Shown here: piece after piece, positions 1-6,630 of the stretch
Numbering within the stretch: the stretch's first letter is position 1
Layout of the letters: every line of letters begins with the position of its first letter
Assembly (NCBI GenBank): GCA_001751005.1
Contig: MAXL01000034.1
Location: forward strand, 1-9,185
Direction: 5' to 3'
DNA from: Desulfobacterales bacterium S5133MH16
GTDB lineage: Bacteria > Desulfobacterota > Desulfobacteria > Desulfobacterales > UBA11574
Length of the DNA: 9,185 nt
Program-made: the position numbers and the translations under genes
The notes under the pieces: generated by a model
Databases searched by the model: none
What the model saw: the letters and a program-made list of their open reading frames with translations, nothing else
What the model was told of the DNA's origin: nothing

Positions 1-399
1 AATACAATTGACAGAGCCACTTTTGGTAAAACCTGGATAAAACGTGGAGTTAAGACAGATAACCTTGTTCACATTGCTCATAATGTGACCGTGGGTGAAA
101 ATAGTGTGCTTGTGGCCCAGGTTGCAATTGGAGGGAGTGTTAGCATCGGGAAAAACGCCATACTGGCCGGACAGGTAGCAATTGCGGACCATCTGATCCT
201 GGGGGATGATGTGACCGTCGTCGGCCAGTCCGGAGTTGCAAAGTCGGTGCCCAGCGGTGAAACAGTATCAGGATCACCTGCAATAACTCACCGACTGTGG
301 CTAAGAGTGCAAAAGATTCTACCCCGGCTTCCGGAGCTTAAAAAGAAGTTGGAGGACATCGAAAAGAGATTAAAGAAGATCGAGGAGAAAAAGAACTGA
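1..399 (+). CDS. lpxD: LpxD, UDP-3-O-acylglucosamine N-acyltransferase (3' part only)
   Basis: Partial gene: the reading frame is already open at base 1, so the N-terminal domain and much of the left-handed beta-helix lie upstream. The 132 visible residues read as hexapeptide repeats (for example NVTVGENSVLVAQVAIGG) and contain IAHNV, which matches the segment of E. coli LpxD holding the catalytic histidine (His239 by memory). A second histidine occurs in IADHLILGD. The end has the family-typical SGSPA stretch followed by a charged helix rich in Lys and Glu (LPELKKKLEDIEKRLKKIEE), expected at the trimer's C-terminus. LpxD is cytoplasmic and transfers a 3-hydroxyacyl chain from ACP to the 2-amino group of the UDP-3-acyl sugar, the third step of lipid A synthesis. 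The GTG at 85 is an internal valine codon, not a start. fabZ follows after 18 bases. Confidence 0.95.
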   Translation, partial: NTIDRATFGKTWIKRGVKTDNLVHIAHNVTVGENSVLVAQVAIGGSVSIGKNAILAGQVAIADHLILGDDVTVVGQSGVAKSVPSGETVSGSPAITHRLWLRVQKILPRLPELKKKLEDIEKRLKKIEEKKN

Positions 400-403
400 A
401 GTA

Positions 404-410
404 GGGGGGA
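404..410 (+). promoter_or_regulatory. Strong ribosome binding site of fabZ
   Basis: A purine run GGGGGGA ends 7 bases before the fabZ ATG at 418. It is the only clear Shine-Dalgarno-like sequence I can find before any gene start in the window, and it fixes the fabZ start. Confidence 0.6.
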
Positions 411-417
411 TGGGAAC

Positions 418-861
418 ATGGAGAAAGCTTATGATATTCAGAAAATTATGAACTTATTACCTCACCGGTATCCGTTCATCATGATTGATCGCATACTTGA
501 ACTGATTCCCGGCGAGAAGGTAATTGCTCTTAAAAACGTAACCATCAACGAACCTTTTTTCCAGGGTCATTTTCCGGGGAGCCCGATTATGCCCGGCGTA
601 CTTATGATCGAAGCCATGGGCCAAGCTGGCGCTGTGCTTGCGGCTGAATCACTGTCCGGAGGAGAACGTGGTTCACTGATATATTTTATGGGCATGAACA
701 AGGTCAAATTCCGAAAACCGGTTGTCCCTGGCGATCAGATTATATTTGAGATAAAATTTTTAAAACAGCGGACCAAAGTGTTCAAGATGTCCGGAATGGC
801 CTTTGTTGATGAAAAACTGGTGGCTGAAGCCGAACTGATGGCCTCTTTTGGAGAAAAATAA
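418..861 (+). CDS. fabZ: FabZ, 3-hydroxyacyl-ACP dehydratase
   Basis: A 147-residue hot-dog-fold dehydratase, the normal length for FabZ. It removes water from (3R)-hydroxyacyl-ACP to give trans-2-enoyl-ACP in type II fatty-acid elongation in the cytoplasm. Recognised by LLPHRYPFIMIDRI near the N-terminus and by GHFPGSPIMPGVLMIEAMGQ, which supplies the catalytic His (H51) and Glu (E65). The start ATG has a good GGGGGGA ribosome site. The stop TAA overlaps the lpxA ATG by one base (TAATG), suggesting translational coupling. Placement between lpxD and lpxA is the classic arrangement: FabZ and the two acyltransferases compete for the same 3-hydroxyacyl-ACP, so joint expression helps balance phospholipid against lipid A. 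The FabZ call rests on length, motif and context; FabA is longer and would not be expected here. Confidence 0.97.
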   Translation: MEKAYDIQKIMNLLPHRYPFIMIDRILELIPGEKVIALKNVTINEPFFQGHFPGSPIMPGVLMIEAMGQAGAVLAAESLSGGERGSLIYFMGMNKVKFRKPVVPGDQIIFEIKFLKQRTKVFKMSGMAFVDEKLVAEAELMASFGEK

Positions 862-1631
862 TGATACATGCAACTGCGATTGTAGATTTAAAGGCCGAAC
901 TGGACGCTAACGTGGAAGTCGGGCCATATTCCATTATCCGGCAAAATGTGTCTATCGGAGCCGGAACCGTTATCGGGCCCCACGTGGTTATTGAACCTTA
1001 TGTTACTATCGGCGAGGATTGTCATATATTTCAGTATGCCGCCATAGGGGCTGCTCCCCAGTCGCTGAAATTTAAGGGTGAAAAGAGCAATGTTAAGATC
1101 GGACGCGGCACAATTATACGCGAATTTGTCACGGTTCACAGGGGAACGGAATTCGGCGGGGGCCTCACTGAAGTCGGTGAAGAGAACTTTTTAATGGCCT
1201 ATACCCATATTGCCCATGATTGTATCACCGGAAAAAAAGTTATTTTTGCAAACAACGCAACACTTGCCGGGCATATTACTGTCGGTGATTATGCCACCAT
1301 TGGCGGACTGGTGGCAATACACCAGTTTGTCAGGATCGGAGATTATGCATACGTGGGCGGAAAATCAGCGGTGGGAAAAGATATCCCACCCTATGTTCTT
1401 GCAGCTGGTGACAGGGCAAAACTGCATGGCTTAAACAGTGTTGGGTTGAAACGCCACGGGTTTTCACAAGAGACATTATCTTTATTAAAAAAAGCTTACC
1501 GGATTATTTTCCGAATTGGGATTACTTTAAATGAGGCCATAGAAAGAGTCAAAGCGGAGGTGGAACAAGCTCCCGAGGTGGTCAGCCTGATCGATTTTAT
1601 ACAATCTTCCCGGCGCGGGATTACCAGATGA
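861..1631 (+). CDS. lpxA: LpxA, UDP-N-acetylglucosamine acyltransferase
   Basis: 256 residues, close to E. coli LpxA (262). It transfers a 3-hydroxyacyl chain from ACP to the 3-position of UDP-GlcNAc (or to the 3-amine of UDP-GlcNAc3N in some bacteria), the first step of lipid A synthesis. A left-handed beta-helix of hexapeptide repeats fills roughly residues 1-180, then a helical C-terminal domain. THIAHDC gives H116 and H119; H119 corresponds to the E. coli catalytic His125. H138 (LAGH) and H154/Q155 (IHQF) match other active-site positions. Aligned by eye, G167 occupies the place of E. coli Gly173, the acyl-chain ruler, which is compatible with a longer chain such as C14. Odd points: PQSLK has Ser68 where E. 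coli has Asp74, and GLKRHGF has His199 where E. coli has Arg205. The ATG overlaps the fabZ stop. Confidence 0.97.
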   Translation: MIHATAIVDLKAELDANVEVGPYSIIRQNVSIGAGTVIGPHVVIEPYVTIGEDCHIFQYAAIGAAPQSLKFKGEKSNVKIGRGTIIREFVTVHRGTEFGGGLTEVGEENFLMAYTHIAHDCITGKKVIFANNATLAGHITVGDYATIGGLVAIHQFVRIGDYAYVGGKSAVGKDIPPYVLAAGDRAKLHGLNSVGLKRHGFSQETLSLLKKAYRIIFRIGITLNEAIERVKAEVEQAPEVVSLIDFIQSSRRGITR

Positions 1632-1641
1632 CCCATGACAA

Positions 1642-2454
1642 ATGAATACTATGCGGATAGGACTTATTGCGGGGGGCGGTCAGTTCCCCATCATTTTTTC
1701 AAAAGTGGCAAAATCCAAAGGATTTGTCATCTATGCAATTGCTTATAATAATGAGACGGATCCCTGCCTGAAAGAGCATGTTGATACTATTGAATGGATC
1801 CATCTCGGGCAGATCAAGCGTATTATAAAGTTTTTTAAAAAAAACGCAGTAAGTCAGGCGGTTATGATGGGGGCGATAACAAAGACGAGAATGTTTTCGG
1901 ATGTAAGGCCCGACATCAAAGCCATTTCCCTTATTGCCGGTATGCGCCATACCCATGATGACGGACTGTTAAGGGGGCTTGTCGCATTTCTCGAAAAAGA
2001 AGGTATTGAAATAAAGCCCTCAACATTTTTGCTGCCGGATCTTCTGGCGCAAAAAGGCTGCTGGACAAAACGGAGGCCGACCCGGTCCGAGAAGAATGAT
2101 ATCGAACTCGGCTGGAGAGTGGCCAAGGAGATCGGCCGCCTTGATATCGGCCAGTGTGTGGTGGTGGGAGGCGGATCTGTTCTGGCAGTGGAGGCTATTG
2201 ATGGAACCGACGCTACCATAATGCGGGGCGGAGGGCTTGGCAAAGGTACTGCGGTTGTTGTTAAGGTCTGTAAACCCAAACAGGACATACGATTTGACAT
2301 CCCTGCAATCGGTGTTCGAACAATTAAGACCATGCATGAAGCAGGAGCAGGGGTGCTCGTTGTTGAAGCCGGAAAGGCGATTGTTTTTGACCGGAAAGAG
2401 ATGATCCACATGGCGGACGAGTATGGTATTGCCGTGGTTGCTATGGAAAAGTAA
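1642..2454 (+). CDS. lpxI: LpxI, UDP-2,3-diacylglucosamine diphosphatase (DUF1009)
   Basis: 270 residues, the usual LpxI size. It hydrolyses UDP-2,3-diacylglucosamine to lipid X (2,3-diacylglucosamine 1-phosphate) and UMP, the job LpxH does in E. coli; LpxI is unrelated in sequence and was characterised in Caulobacter. Family marks: an N-terminal GLIAGGGQFP (about residues 7-16), MGAITKTRMF (76-85), HDDGLLRGLVAFLEKEGIEI (105-124), VVGGGSVLAVEAIDGTDATI (174-193), and KPKQDIRFDIPAIGV (211-225). D219 in the last motif probably corresponds to the catalytically important Asp225 of Caulobacter LpxI (by memory). The start is uncertain: ATG at 1642 and ATG at 1651 are in frame, neither has a clear ribosome site, and the shorter form begins MRIGLIAGGG. 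The gap from lpxA is 10 bases, to the next gene 5 bases, so it is within the operon. Confidence 0.95.
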   Translation: MNTMRIGLIAGGGQFPIIFSKVAKSKGFVIYAIAYNNETDPCLKEHVDTIEWIHLGQIKRIIKFFKKNAVSQAVMMGAITKTRMFSDVRPDIKAISLIAGMRHTHDDGLLRGLVAFLEKEGIEIKPSTFLLPDLLAQKGCWTKRRPTRSEKNDIELGWRVAKEIGRLDIGQCVVVGGGSVLAVEAIDGTDATIMRGGGLGKGTAVVVKVCKPKQDIRFDIPAIGVRTIKTMHEAGAGVLVVEAGKAIVFDRKEMIHMADEYGIAVVAMEK

Positions 2455-2459
2455 AGTTT

Positions 2460-3416
2460 ATGAAGAAATTGCGTGTGGGTGTTGTGGGTACAGGTTATCT
2501 CGGGAAATTTCATGCTGAAAAGTATGCCCGAATGGATGACGTTGAACTTGTCGGTGTTGTTGATATCGATAAATCCCAGGCCGAGGATGTTGCCGGAGAG
2601 TTTAATACAAAGGCATATTCACACCATCAATACCTTTTTGGAAAAGTCGATGCGGTCAGTGTCGTTGTTCCGACACCGGCTCACTTTTCTGTTGCCAGGG
2701 ATTTATTGGAAAACAATATCGATGTTCTGATAGAAAAGCCCATGTCAGAAACCACTGAACAGGCCGACGAACTCATCCGTTTTTCAGAGTCGAGAGGTCT
2801 TATTATCCAGGTTGGGCATCTTGAACGATTTAATCCGGCGGTTGTGGCCCTGCGGGATATTATTAAAAAGCCGATGTTCATCGAGTCGCATCGGTTGAGT
2901 GTTTACAAGGACCGGTGTACGGACGTAAGTGTTGTGCTCGATCTTATGATTCATGATATTGATATTATACTGAACTTTGTCAGGTCTGAAATCGTCAATA
3001 TCCATGCGGCCGGTATTCCTGTAATTTCCGGACATGTTGATATTGCCAATGCACGTCTTGAGTTTAAAAGCGGGTGTATTGCCAATGTTACCGCCAGTCG
3101 AATATCGACCAAAAATGAAAGGAAGATCAGGCTGTTTCAAAAAGATGCCTATATATCCGTCGATTTTGCAAATCAGGGGATTACCGTTATTCAGCGGAAC
3201 GATCAAATTGAAGGCGGCCTTATACCCGGCATGGAAATCAAACAGCTTAGTTTTGCAAAGGGTGATGCCCTGGAAGATGAGTTAAAATCGTTTGTAAAAG
3301 CGGTAATAAGACGTGAAAATCCGGAGGTCACAGGGCAGATGGGACGCGATGCCTTAAAGATCGCTTTGAGCATTATGAAGCAGATCCGCGATACCAACAT
3401 CCGTTTTTTGCGATAG
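2460..3416 (+). CDS. Gfo/Idh/MocA-family oxidoreductase, possible GnnA (UDP-GlcNAc 3-dehydrogenase)
   Basis: 318 residues with the two-domain Gfo/Idh/MocA layout. The N-terminal Rossmann fold shows VGVVGTGYLGKFHAEKY, with the nucleotide loop G10-x-G12-x-x-G15, then an acidic residue at the end of beta2 (D35, in VVDID), favouring NAD(H) over NADP(H). The family EKP signature is at 92-94 (LIEKPMSE), followed by VGHLERFNPAV (118-128). The C-terminal domain carries VVLDLMIHDIDI (158-169), whose Asp161, His165 and Asp166 are the family's usual catalytic-region residues. There is no signal peptide or membrane segment, so it should be cytoplasmic. It sits between lpxI and lpxB with gaps of 5 and 7 bases. 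GnnA of Acidithiobacillus and Leptospira belongs to this family, oxidises the 3-hydroxyl of UDP-GlcNAc, and in Acidithiobacillus is encoded between lpxA and lpxB. GnnA is therefore my best guess; the partner transaminase GnnB is absent here, so another sugar-nucleotide substrate cannot be excluded. Confidence 0.9.
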   Translation: MKKLRVGVVGTGYLGKFHAEKYARMDDVELVGVVDIDKSQAEDVAGEFNTKAYSHHQYLFGKVDAVSVVVPTPAHFSVARDLLENNIDVLIEKPMSETTEQADELIRFSESRGLIIQVGHLERFNPAVVALRDIIKKPMFIESHRLSVYKDRCTDVSVVLDLMIHDIDIILNFVRSEIVNIHAAGIPVISGHVDIANARLEFKSGCIANVTASRISTKNERKIRLFQKDAYISVDFANQGITVIQRNDQIEGGLIPGMEIKQLSFAKGDALEDELKSFVKAVIRRENPEVTGQMGRDALKIALSIMKQIRDTNIRFLR

Positions 3417-3423
3417 TAATCGT

Positions 3424-4572
3424 ATGGAACCGCTTTCAGAACAAAAATGTATTATGATCATTGCGGGTGAAGCTTCAGGTGACCTTCACGGGTCACGGCT
3501 TGTAACCGCCATGCGTGAAAGAAACAAGGCGCTGTTTTTCTGCGGCATCGGCGGACAGGCCCTTAAAGCTTCAGGGGTCAGAGTTTTCGTTGATGCTTCA
3601 GAGCTTTCGGTTGTGGGGATAACCGAAGCATTTTCCAAGTTGCCCAATCTGCTCAAAGGGATGGCTGTTGCCAAAAAGACGCTTAAAAGACTCCTCCCCG
3701 ATCTTTTGATACTCATCGATTTCCCCGATTTTAACCTTAATGTGGCCGCCTTTGCCAAAAAGCTTGGAATACCGGTGTTATATTATATCAGCCCACAGAT
3801 TTGGGCATGGAGACCCGGGCGTGTAAAAAAGATCGGTAAGATTGTGGATCATATGGTGGTTATCCTGCCTTTTGAAGAAGACTTCTACAGAAAACACGAG
3901 ATCCCGGTTACATATGTTGGGCATCCTTTACTTGATACAAACCTTGATTATGAAAAAAAGGCTTTTCAAAAACCTGAAAGTGATATTTCTGTCATAGGCC
4001 TTTGTCCAGGATCCCGCGATCGGGAAATTGCACGGCACCTTCCCATAATGCTGGGTGCTGCCCAAATTTTACTCAAAAGGATTAAAAACGTAAAATTCAT
4101 TGTTTCACTGGCACCTGATGTGAAAAGAAAAACCGTGGAAGAAATCGTTAACAAACACAAGGGTGCCGCCGATCTTGAGATTGTATCCGGACATGTAAAA
4201 AAAATCTTTGAGAGAAGCAGAGTTGTCGTTGCCGTATCCGGCACGGTTACTCTTGAATCCGCAATTTCCGGAACACCCATGGTAATTATTTACAAAGTGT
4301 CTCCCATAAGCTACTGGCTTGGAAGGGCAATGATACAGGTCAAACATATCGGCCTGGTCAACCTCATTACCGGCAAAAAGATTGTTCCCGAATTGCTTCA
4401 GGACCAAGCATCTCCTATCCGGATAGCAGACACGGTCTTCAATATGTTAAGTGATGCTCCCGGCCTTGAAAAGTTAAGACTCGAATTGCTGCAAGTAAAA
4501 CATGCACTCGGCGGCCCAGGTGCTTCCGGACGTGTTGCCGATATAGCAGTTGGAATGTTGTATGATGCATGA
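3424..4572 (+). CDS. lpxB: LpxB, lipid A disaccharide synthase
   Basis: 382 residues, the same length as the E. coli enzyme. A GT19 glycosyltransferase acting at the inner face of the inner membrane: it joins lipid X to UDP-2,3-diacylglucosamine, giving the beta-1,6 disaccharide and UDP. Family marks: IIAGEASGDLHGSRL (12-26), LIDFPDFNL (97-105, with the conserved Asp near residue 99), YYISPQIWAWRPGRVKKI (120-137), LPFEEDFY and YVGHPLLD (148-171), LCPGSRDREI (193-202), VSGTVTLESAISGTPMVIIY (271-290), and LVNLITGKKIVPELLQ (311-326). The ATG at 3424 lies 7 bases after the preceding stop, with no visible Shine-Dalgarno sequence; a second Met at residue 11 would cut into the first beta strand, so the upstream start is preferred. 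It ends the tightly packed part of the cluster; a longer gap follows before msbA. Confidence 0.97.
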   Translation: MEPLSEQKCIMIIAGEASGDLHGSRLVTAMRERNKALFFCGIGGQALKASGVRVFVDASELSVVGITEAFSKLPNLLKGMAVAKKTLKRLLPDLLILIDFPDFNLNVAAFAKKLGIPVLYYISPQIWAWRPGRVKKIGKIVDHMVVILPFEEDFYRKHEIPVTYVGHPLLDTNLDYEKKAFQKPESDISVIGLCPGSRDREIARHLPIMLGAAQILLKRIKNVKFIVSLAPDVKRKTVEEIVNKHKGAADLEIVSGHVKKIFERSRVVVAVSGTVTLESAISGTPMVIIYKVSPISYWLGRAMIQVKHIGLVNLITGKKIVPELLQDQASPIRIADTVFNMLSDAPGLEKLRLELLQVKHALGGPGASGRVADIAVGMLYDA

Positions 4573-4600
4573 TAAAGACGGAAATGGACATTTCTGAAGC

Positions 4601-4635
4601 CAGGAAGCAGTATCCAGAAACCAGTAACGAGCATC
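4601..4635 (+). repeat. Five tandem degenerate 7-mers
   Basis: In the lpxB-msbA gap five consecutive 7-base units can be read in phase: CAGGAAG, CAGTATC, CAGAAAC, CAGTAAC, GAGCATC. Four begin with CAG, all have AG at positions 2-3 and A at position 5, and four end in C. The regular 7-base spacing is directly visible. Function unknown; it may be a decayed copy of a simple repeat that is more abundant elsewhere in the genome. Confidence 0.6.
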
Positions 4636-4660
4636 GTGATGTTTTATTTGCACAATGTTT

Positions 4661-4689
4661 TTGTCAAAAAAAATGGCGCGATTTTTAAC
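4661..4689 (+). promoter_or_regulatory. Weak sigma70-like promoter candidate before msbA
   Basis: TTGTCA (4661-4666; 5 of 6 to TTGACA) lies 17 bases before TTTAAC (4684-4689; 4 of 6 to TATAAT), about 30 bases before the msbA ATG. The gap of 146 bases after a closely packed operon makes an internal promoter plausible, but the region is AT-rich and such matches occur by chance. The same segment can form an A/T-only 6-bp hairpin (AAAAAT 4669-4674 with ATTTTT 4681-4686, loop GGCGCG). Confidence 0.25.
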
Positions 4690-4718
4690 GAAATGTCGAA
4701 ATATGTAGTTTGAATAGC

Positions 4719-6539
4719 ATGAAAAAATTATCAAAACCGATCATAAAAGACAGATACAGACGGTTGCTGTTGCTTATAAAGGATCAATGGTTCAGGCTGC
4801 TTTTAGCGATGATATGCATGCTGGTGATGGCGGGTGCAAGGTCGTCGATTCCTTTTCTAATAAAACCGGTTGTCGATGATATTTTTATAAACAAAGATAT
4901 CGGGATGCTTAAGCTGATTCCTTTGGCAGTAATAACTATTTTTTCAATACTCGGTTTCGCCATATATTGCCAGGAATACCTTATGAATTATGTGGGACAG
5001 AATATCATCAGGCGCCTTAGAAACCTTCTTTATGATCGCATCCAGGACCTTCCCATTTCGTTTTTTCAAAGAGAGAAGACGGGAGTTCTGATGTCGCGGG
5101 TTACAAATGATGTGAACATTATTAGAAATATGGTTTCTTCCGCAGTTACAGGATCTTTAAGAGATTTTTTTTCCGTTATAGGATTGACATTTGTTATCTT
5201 TTACCGGGATTGGAAGATGGCCTTGATTGCACTTGTCATCTTACCCCTTGCCTTCTTTCCCATTGTTGTGCTGGGAAGAAAACTGCGCAAGGTTACTACC
5301 CATACCCAGGAGGCTATGGGCGACCTTACATCTACTTTGCATGAAACTTTTGCCGGGAATAAAATTATTAAGGCATTTGGAATGGAATCGTATGAAAAAG
5401 AACGATTCTTTAGAAAAACGCTTAAACTTTTCAAGCTTGAGCTAAAGGGCGTTCGATTCAAAGCCTTGGCTTCACCGGTCATGGAATTTTTAGGTGGATT
5501 GGGTATAGCCATTGTTATATGGTACGGCGGTTACAAAGTGATATCCGGCACCTCCACAGCCGGAACCTTTTTTTCTTTTATGGCCGCAGTCATGATGCTT
5601 TACTCGCCTGTAAAGAGATTAAGCAAGCTGAATAATATTATACAGCAAGGTCTTGCCGGTTCGGACCGGGTCTTTGATATTCTGGAGACGGAGTCTGATA
5701 TTCAAGAGTTGCCAAATCCGGTAGTGTTTCAGCACGGCCCTCACCGCGTTGTTTTCGAAAATGTGTATTTCAAATATGATGACGTAACGGCTTTAAAAAA
5801 TATTAATCTGGATGTCAGGCCCGGAGAAATTCTTGCATTCGTGGGAATGAGCGGCGGCGGGAAAACTTCTCTAGTTAACCTGATTCCCAGATTTTATGAT
5901 GTAAGCAAGGGGAGCATTCTCATTGATGACATTGATATTAGAGATGCCTCAATATCTTCACTCAGGGATCAGATTGCTATTGTCACTCAGGAACCCATAC
6001 TTTTTAATGATACTGCTTTGAACAATATCGCTTACGGAAACCAAAATGCGTCTGACAAAGACATAGAAAATGCTGCCCGGGCAGCTTATGCATATGAGTT
6101 TATACAGAACTTTCCAGACGGCTTTGGTACAAATATTGGAGAACTTGGCGGGCGGTTATCCGGAGGGGAGAAACAGAGAATCTGTATCGCTCGAGCGCTA
6201 TTAAAGGATGCTCCCATTTTAATACTGGATGAGGCCACGTCTTCATTGGATGCAGAATCGGAAACGCTGGTTCAGAAGGCTCTGGAAAACCTGATGAAGG
6301 GACGAACAACCTTTGTTATTGCGCACAGGCTTTCGACCGTTGCTTATGCCGACCGGATAGCCGTTATCGTTGACGGCCGAATCGTAGAAGAGGGAAAACA
6401 TGAAGAATTGATCTCTCGAAAAGGAGAATATTTCAAACTTTACCAGATGCAACTCAGCAGCGGCAATTCAAAAGAAGCTCCGGAAGAATTCACCGTAAGA
6501 AAACATGCCGGCAAATCTTTTTCGATACGATCGAAATAA
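4719..6539 (+). CDS. msbA: MsbA, lipid A-core flippase (ABC exporter)
   Basis: 606 residues from the ATG at 4719. This is a half-transporter that works as a homodimer and moves lipid A-core from the inner to the outer leaflet of the inner membrane using ATP. The first ~330 residues are the six-helix type I exporter domain, with hydrophobic segments near 27-48, 64-85, 150-185 and 255-295. The ATPase domain follows: Walker A GMSGGGKT (376-383), Q-loop VTQEPILF with Q424, signature LSGGE (480-484), Walker B ILILDE with D504/E505, D-loop SSLD, and H-loop IAHRLS with His536. All catalytic residues are present. The frame extends to a TTG at 4710, but ATG 4719 (MKKLSKP) is the better start; neither has a ribosome site. 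The extreme C-terminus is a basic tail. MsbA rather than another lipid exporter is chosen because of its place between lpxB and lptF. Confidence 0.93.
   Translation: MKKLSKPIIKDRYRRLLLLIKDQWFRLLLAMICMLVMAGARSSIPFLIKPVVDDIFINKDIGMLKLIPLAVITIFSILGFAIYCQEYLMNYVGQNIIRRLRNLLYDRIQDLPISFFQREKTGVLMSRVTNDVNIIRNMVSSAVTGSLRDFFSVIGLTFVIFYRDWKMALIALVILPLAFFPIVVLGRKLRKVTTHTQEAMGDLTSTLHETFAGNKIIKAFGMESYEKERFFRKTLKLFKLELKGVRFKALASPVMEFLGGLGIAIVIWYGGYKVISGTSTAGTFFSFMAAVMMLYSPVKRLSKLNNIIQQGLAGSDRVFDILETESDIQELPNPVVFQHGPHRVVFENVYFKYDDVTALKNINLDVRPGEILAFVGMSGGGKTSLVNLIPRFYDVSKGSILIDDIDIRDASISSLRDQIAIVTQEPILFNDTALNNIAYGNQNASDKDIENAARAAYAYEFIQNFPDGFGTNIGELGGRLSGGEKQRICIARALLKDAPILILDEATSSLDAESETLVQKALENLMKGRTTFVIAHRLSTVAYADRIAVIVDGRIVEEGKHEELISRKGEYFKLYQMQLSSGNSKEAPEEFTVRKHAGKSFSIRSK
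6520..6536 (+). other. Perfect 7-bp hairpin at the msbA stop codon
   Basis: TTTCGAT (6520-6526), loop ACG, ATCGAAA (6530-6536), ending directly before the TAA stop of msbA. No T-run follows on either strand, so it does not look like an intrinsic terminator. It lies in codons of the non-conserved tail and may be chance, or a small mRNA-end structure. Confidence 0.3.
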
Positions 6540-6582
6540 AAAATTTGAAATAAATTTCCATGACAACTCCACAGCATTAATA

Positions 6583-6606
6583 TGATTATGTAATGTGTCA
6601 TAATCA
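6583..6606. repeat. Perfect 8-bp inverted repeat between msbA and lptF
   Basis: TGATTATG (6583-6590), spacer TAATGTGT, CATAATCA (6599-6606). The two arms are exact reverse complements and lie 25 bases upstream of the lptF ATG in an otherwise AT-rich 91-base gap. No T-run follows, so a terminator is unlikely. The 24-base dyad has the dimensions of a dimeric-regulator site, and CATAAT (6599-6604) resembles a -10 box, though no good -35 sits at the right distance. Function is inferred only. Confidence 0.4.
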
Positions 6607-6630
6607 CAAACAAGCTTCCCTGAAACTTTT

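Noticed and set aside
85..87. GTG as the start of a short acyltransferase-like gene
   Set aside because: The frame is open back to base 1 and upstream residues (IDRATFGKTW, DNLVHIAHN) are LpxD; the GTG is an internal valine.
1854..2513. Long minus-strand open frame (219 codons) opposite lpxI
   Set aside because: Its protein is Ser/Pro/Thr-rich with no recognisable family and lies fully antisense to a clear LpxI; it is a shadow of that gene's codon use.
2784..3206. Minus-strand open frame of 140 codons opposite the oxidoreductase
   Set aside because: No family resemblance, and the plus-strand gene explains the sequence completely.
4669..4686. Hairpin AAAAAT / ATTTTT before msbA as a terminator
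   Set aside because: The stem has only A-T pairs and no T-run beyond the arm itself, so it is too weak to call.
4569..4688. 39-codon frame whose ATG overlaps the lpxB stop (ATGA)
   Set aside because: The overlap looks like coupling, but the frame runs through the 7-mer tandem repeat and A-runs, the peptide is unlike any family I know, and it has no other support.
4710..4718. TTG start for msbA three codons upstream
   Set aside because: The ATG at 4719 is in frame, is the commoner start codon, and gives the natural MKKL beginning; no ribosome site favours the TTG.
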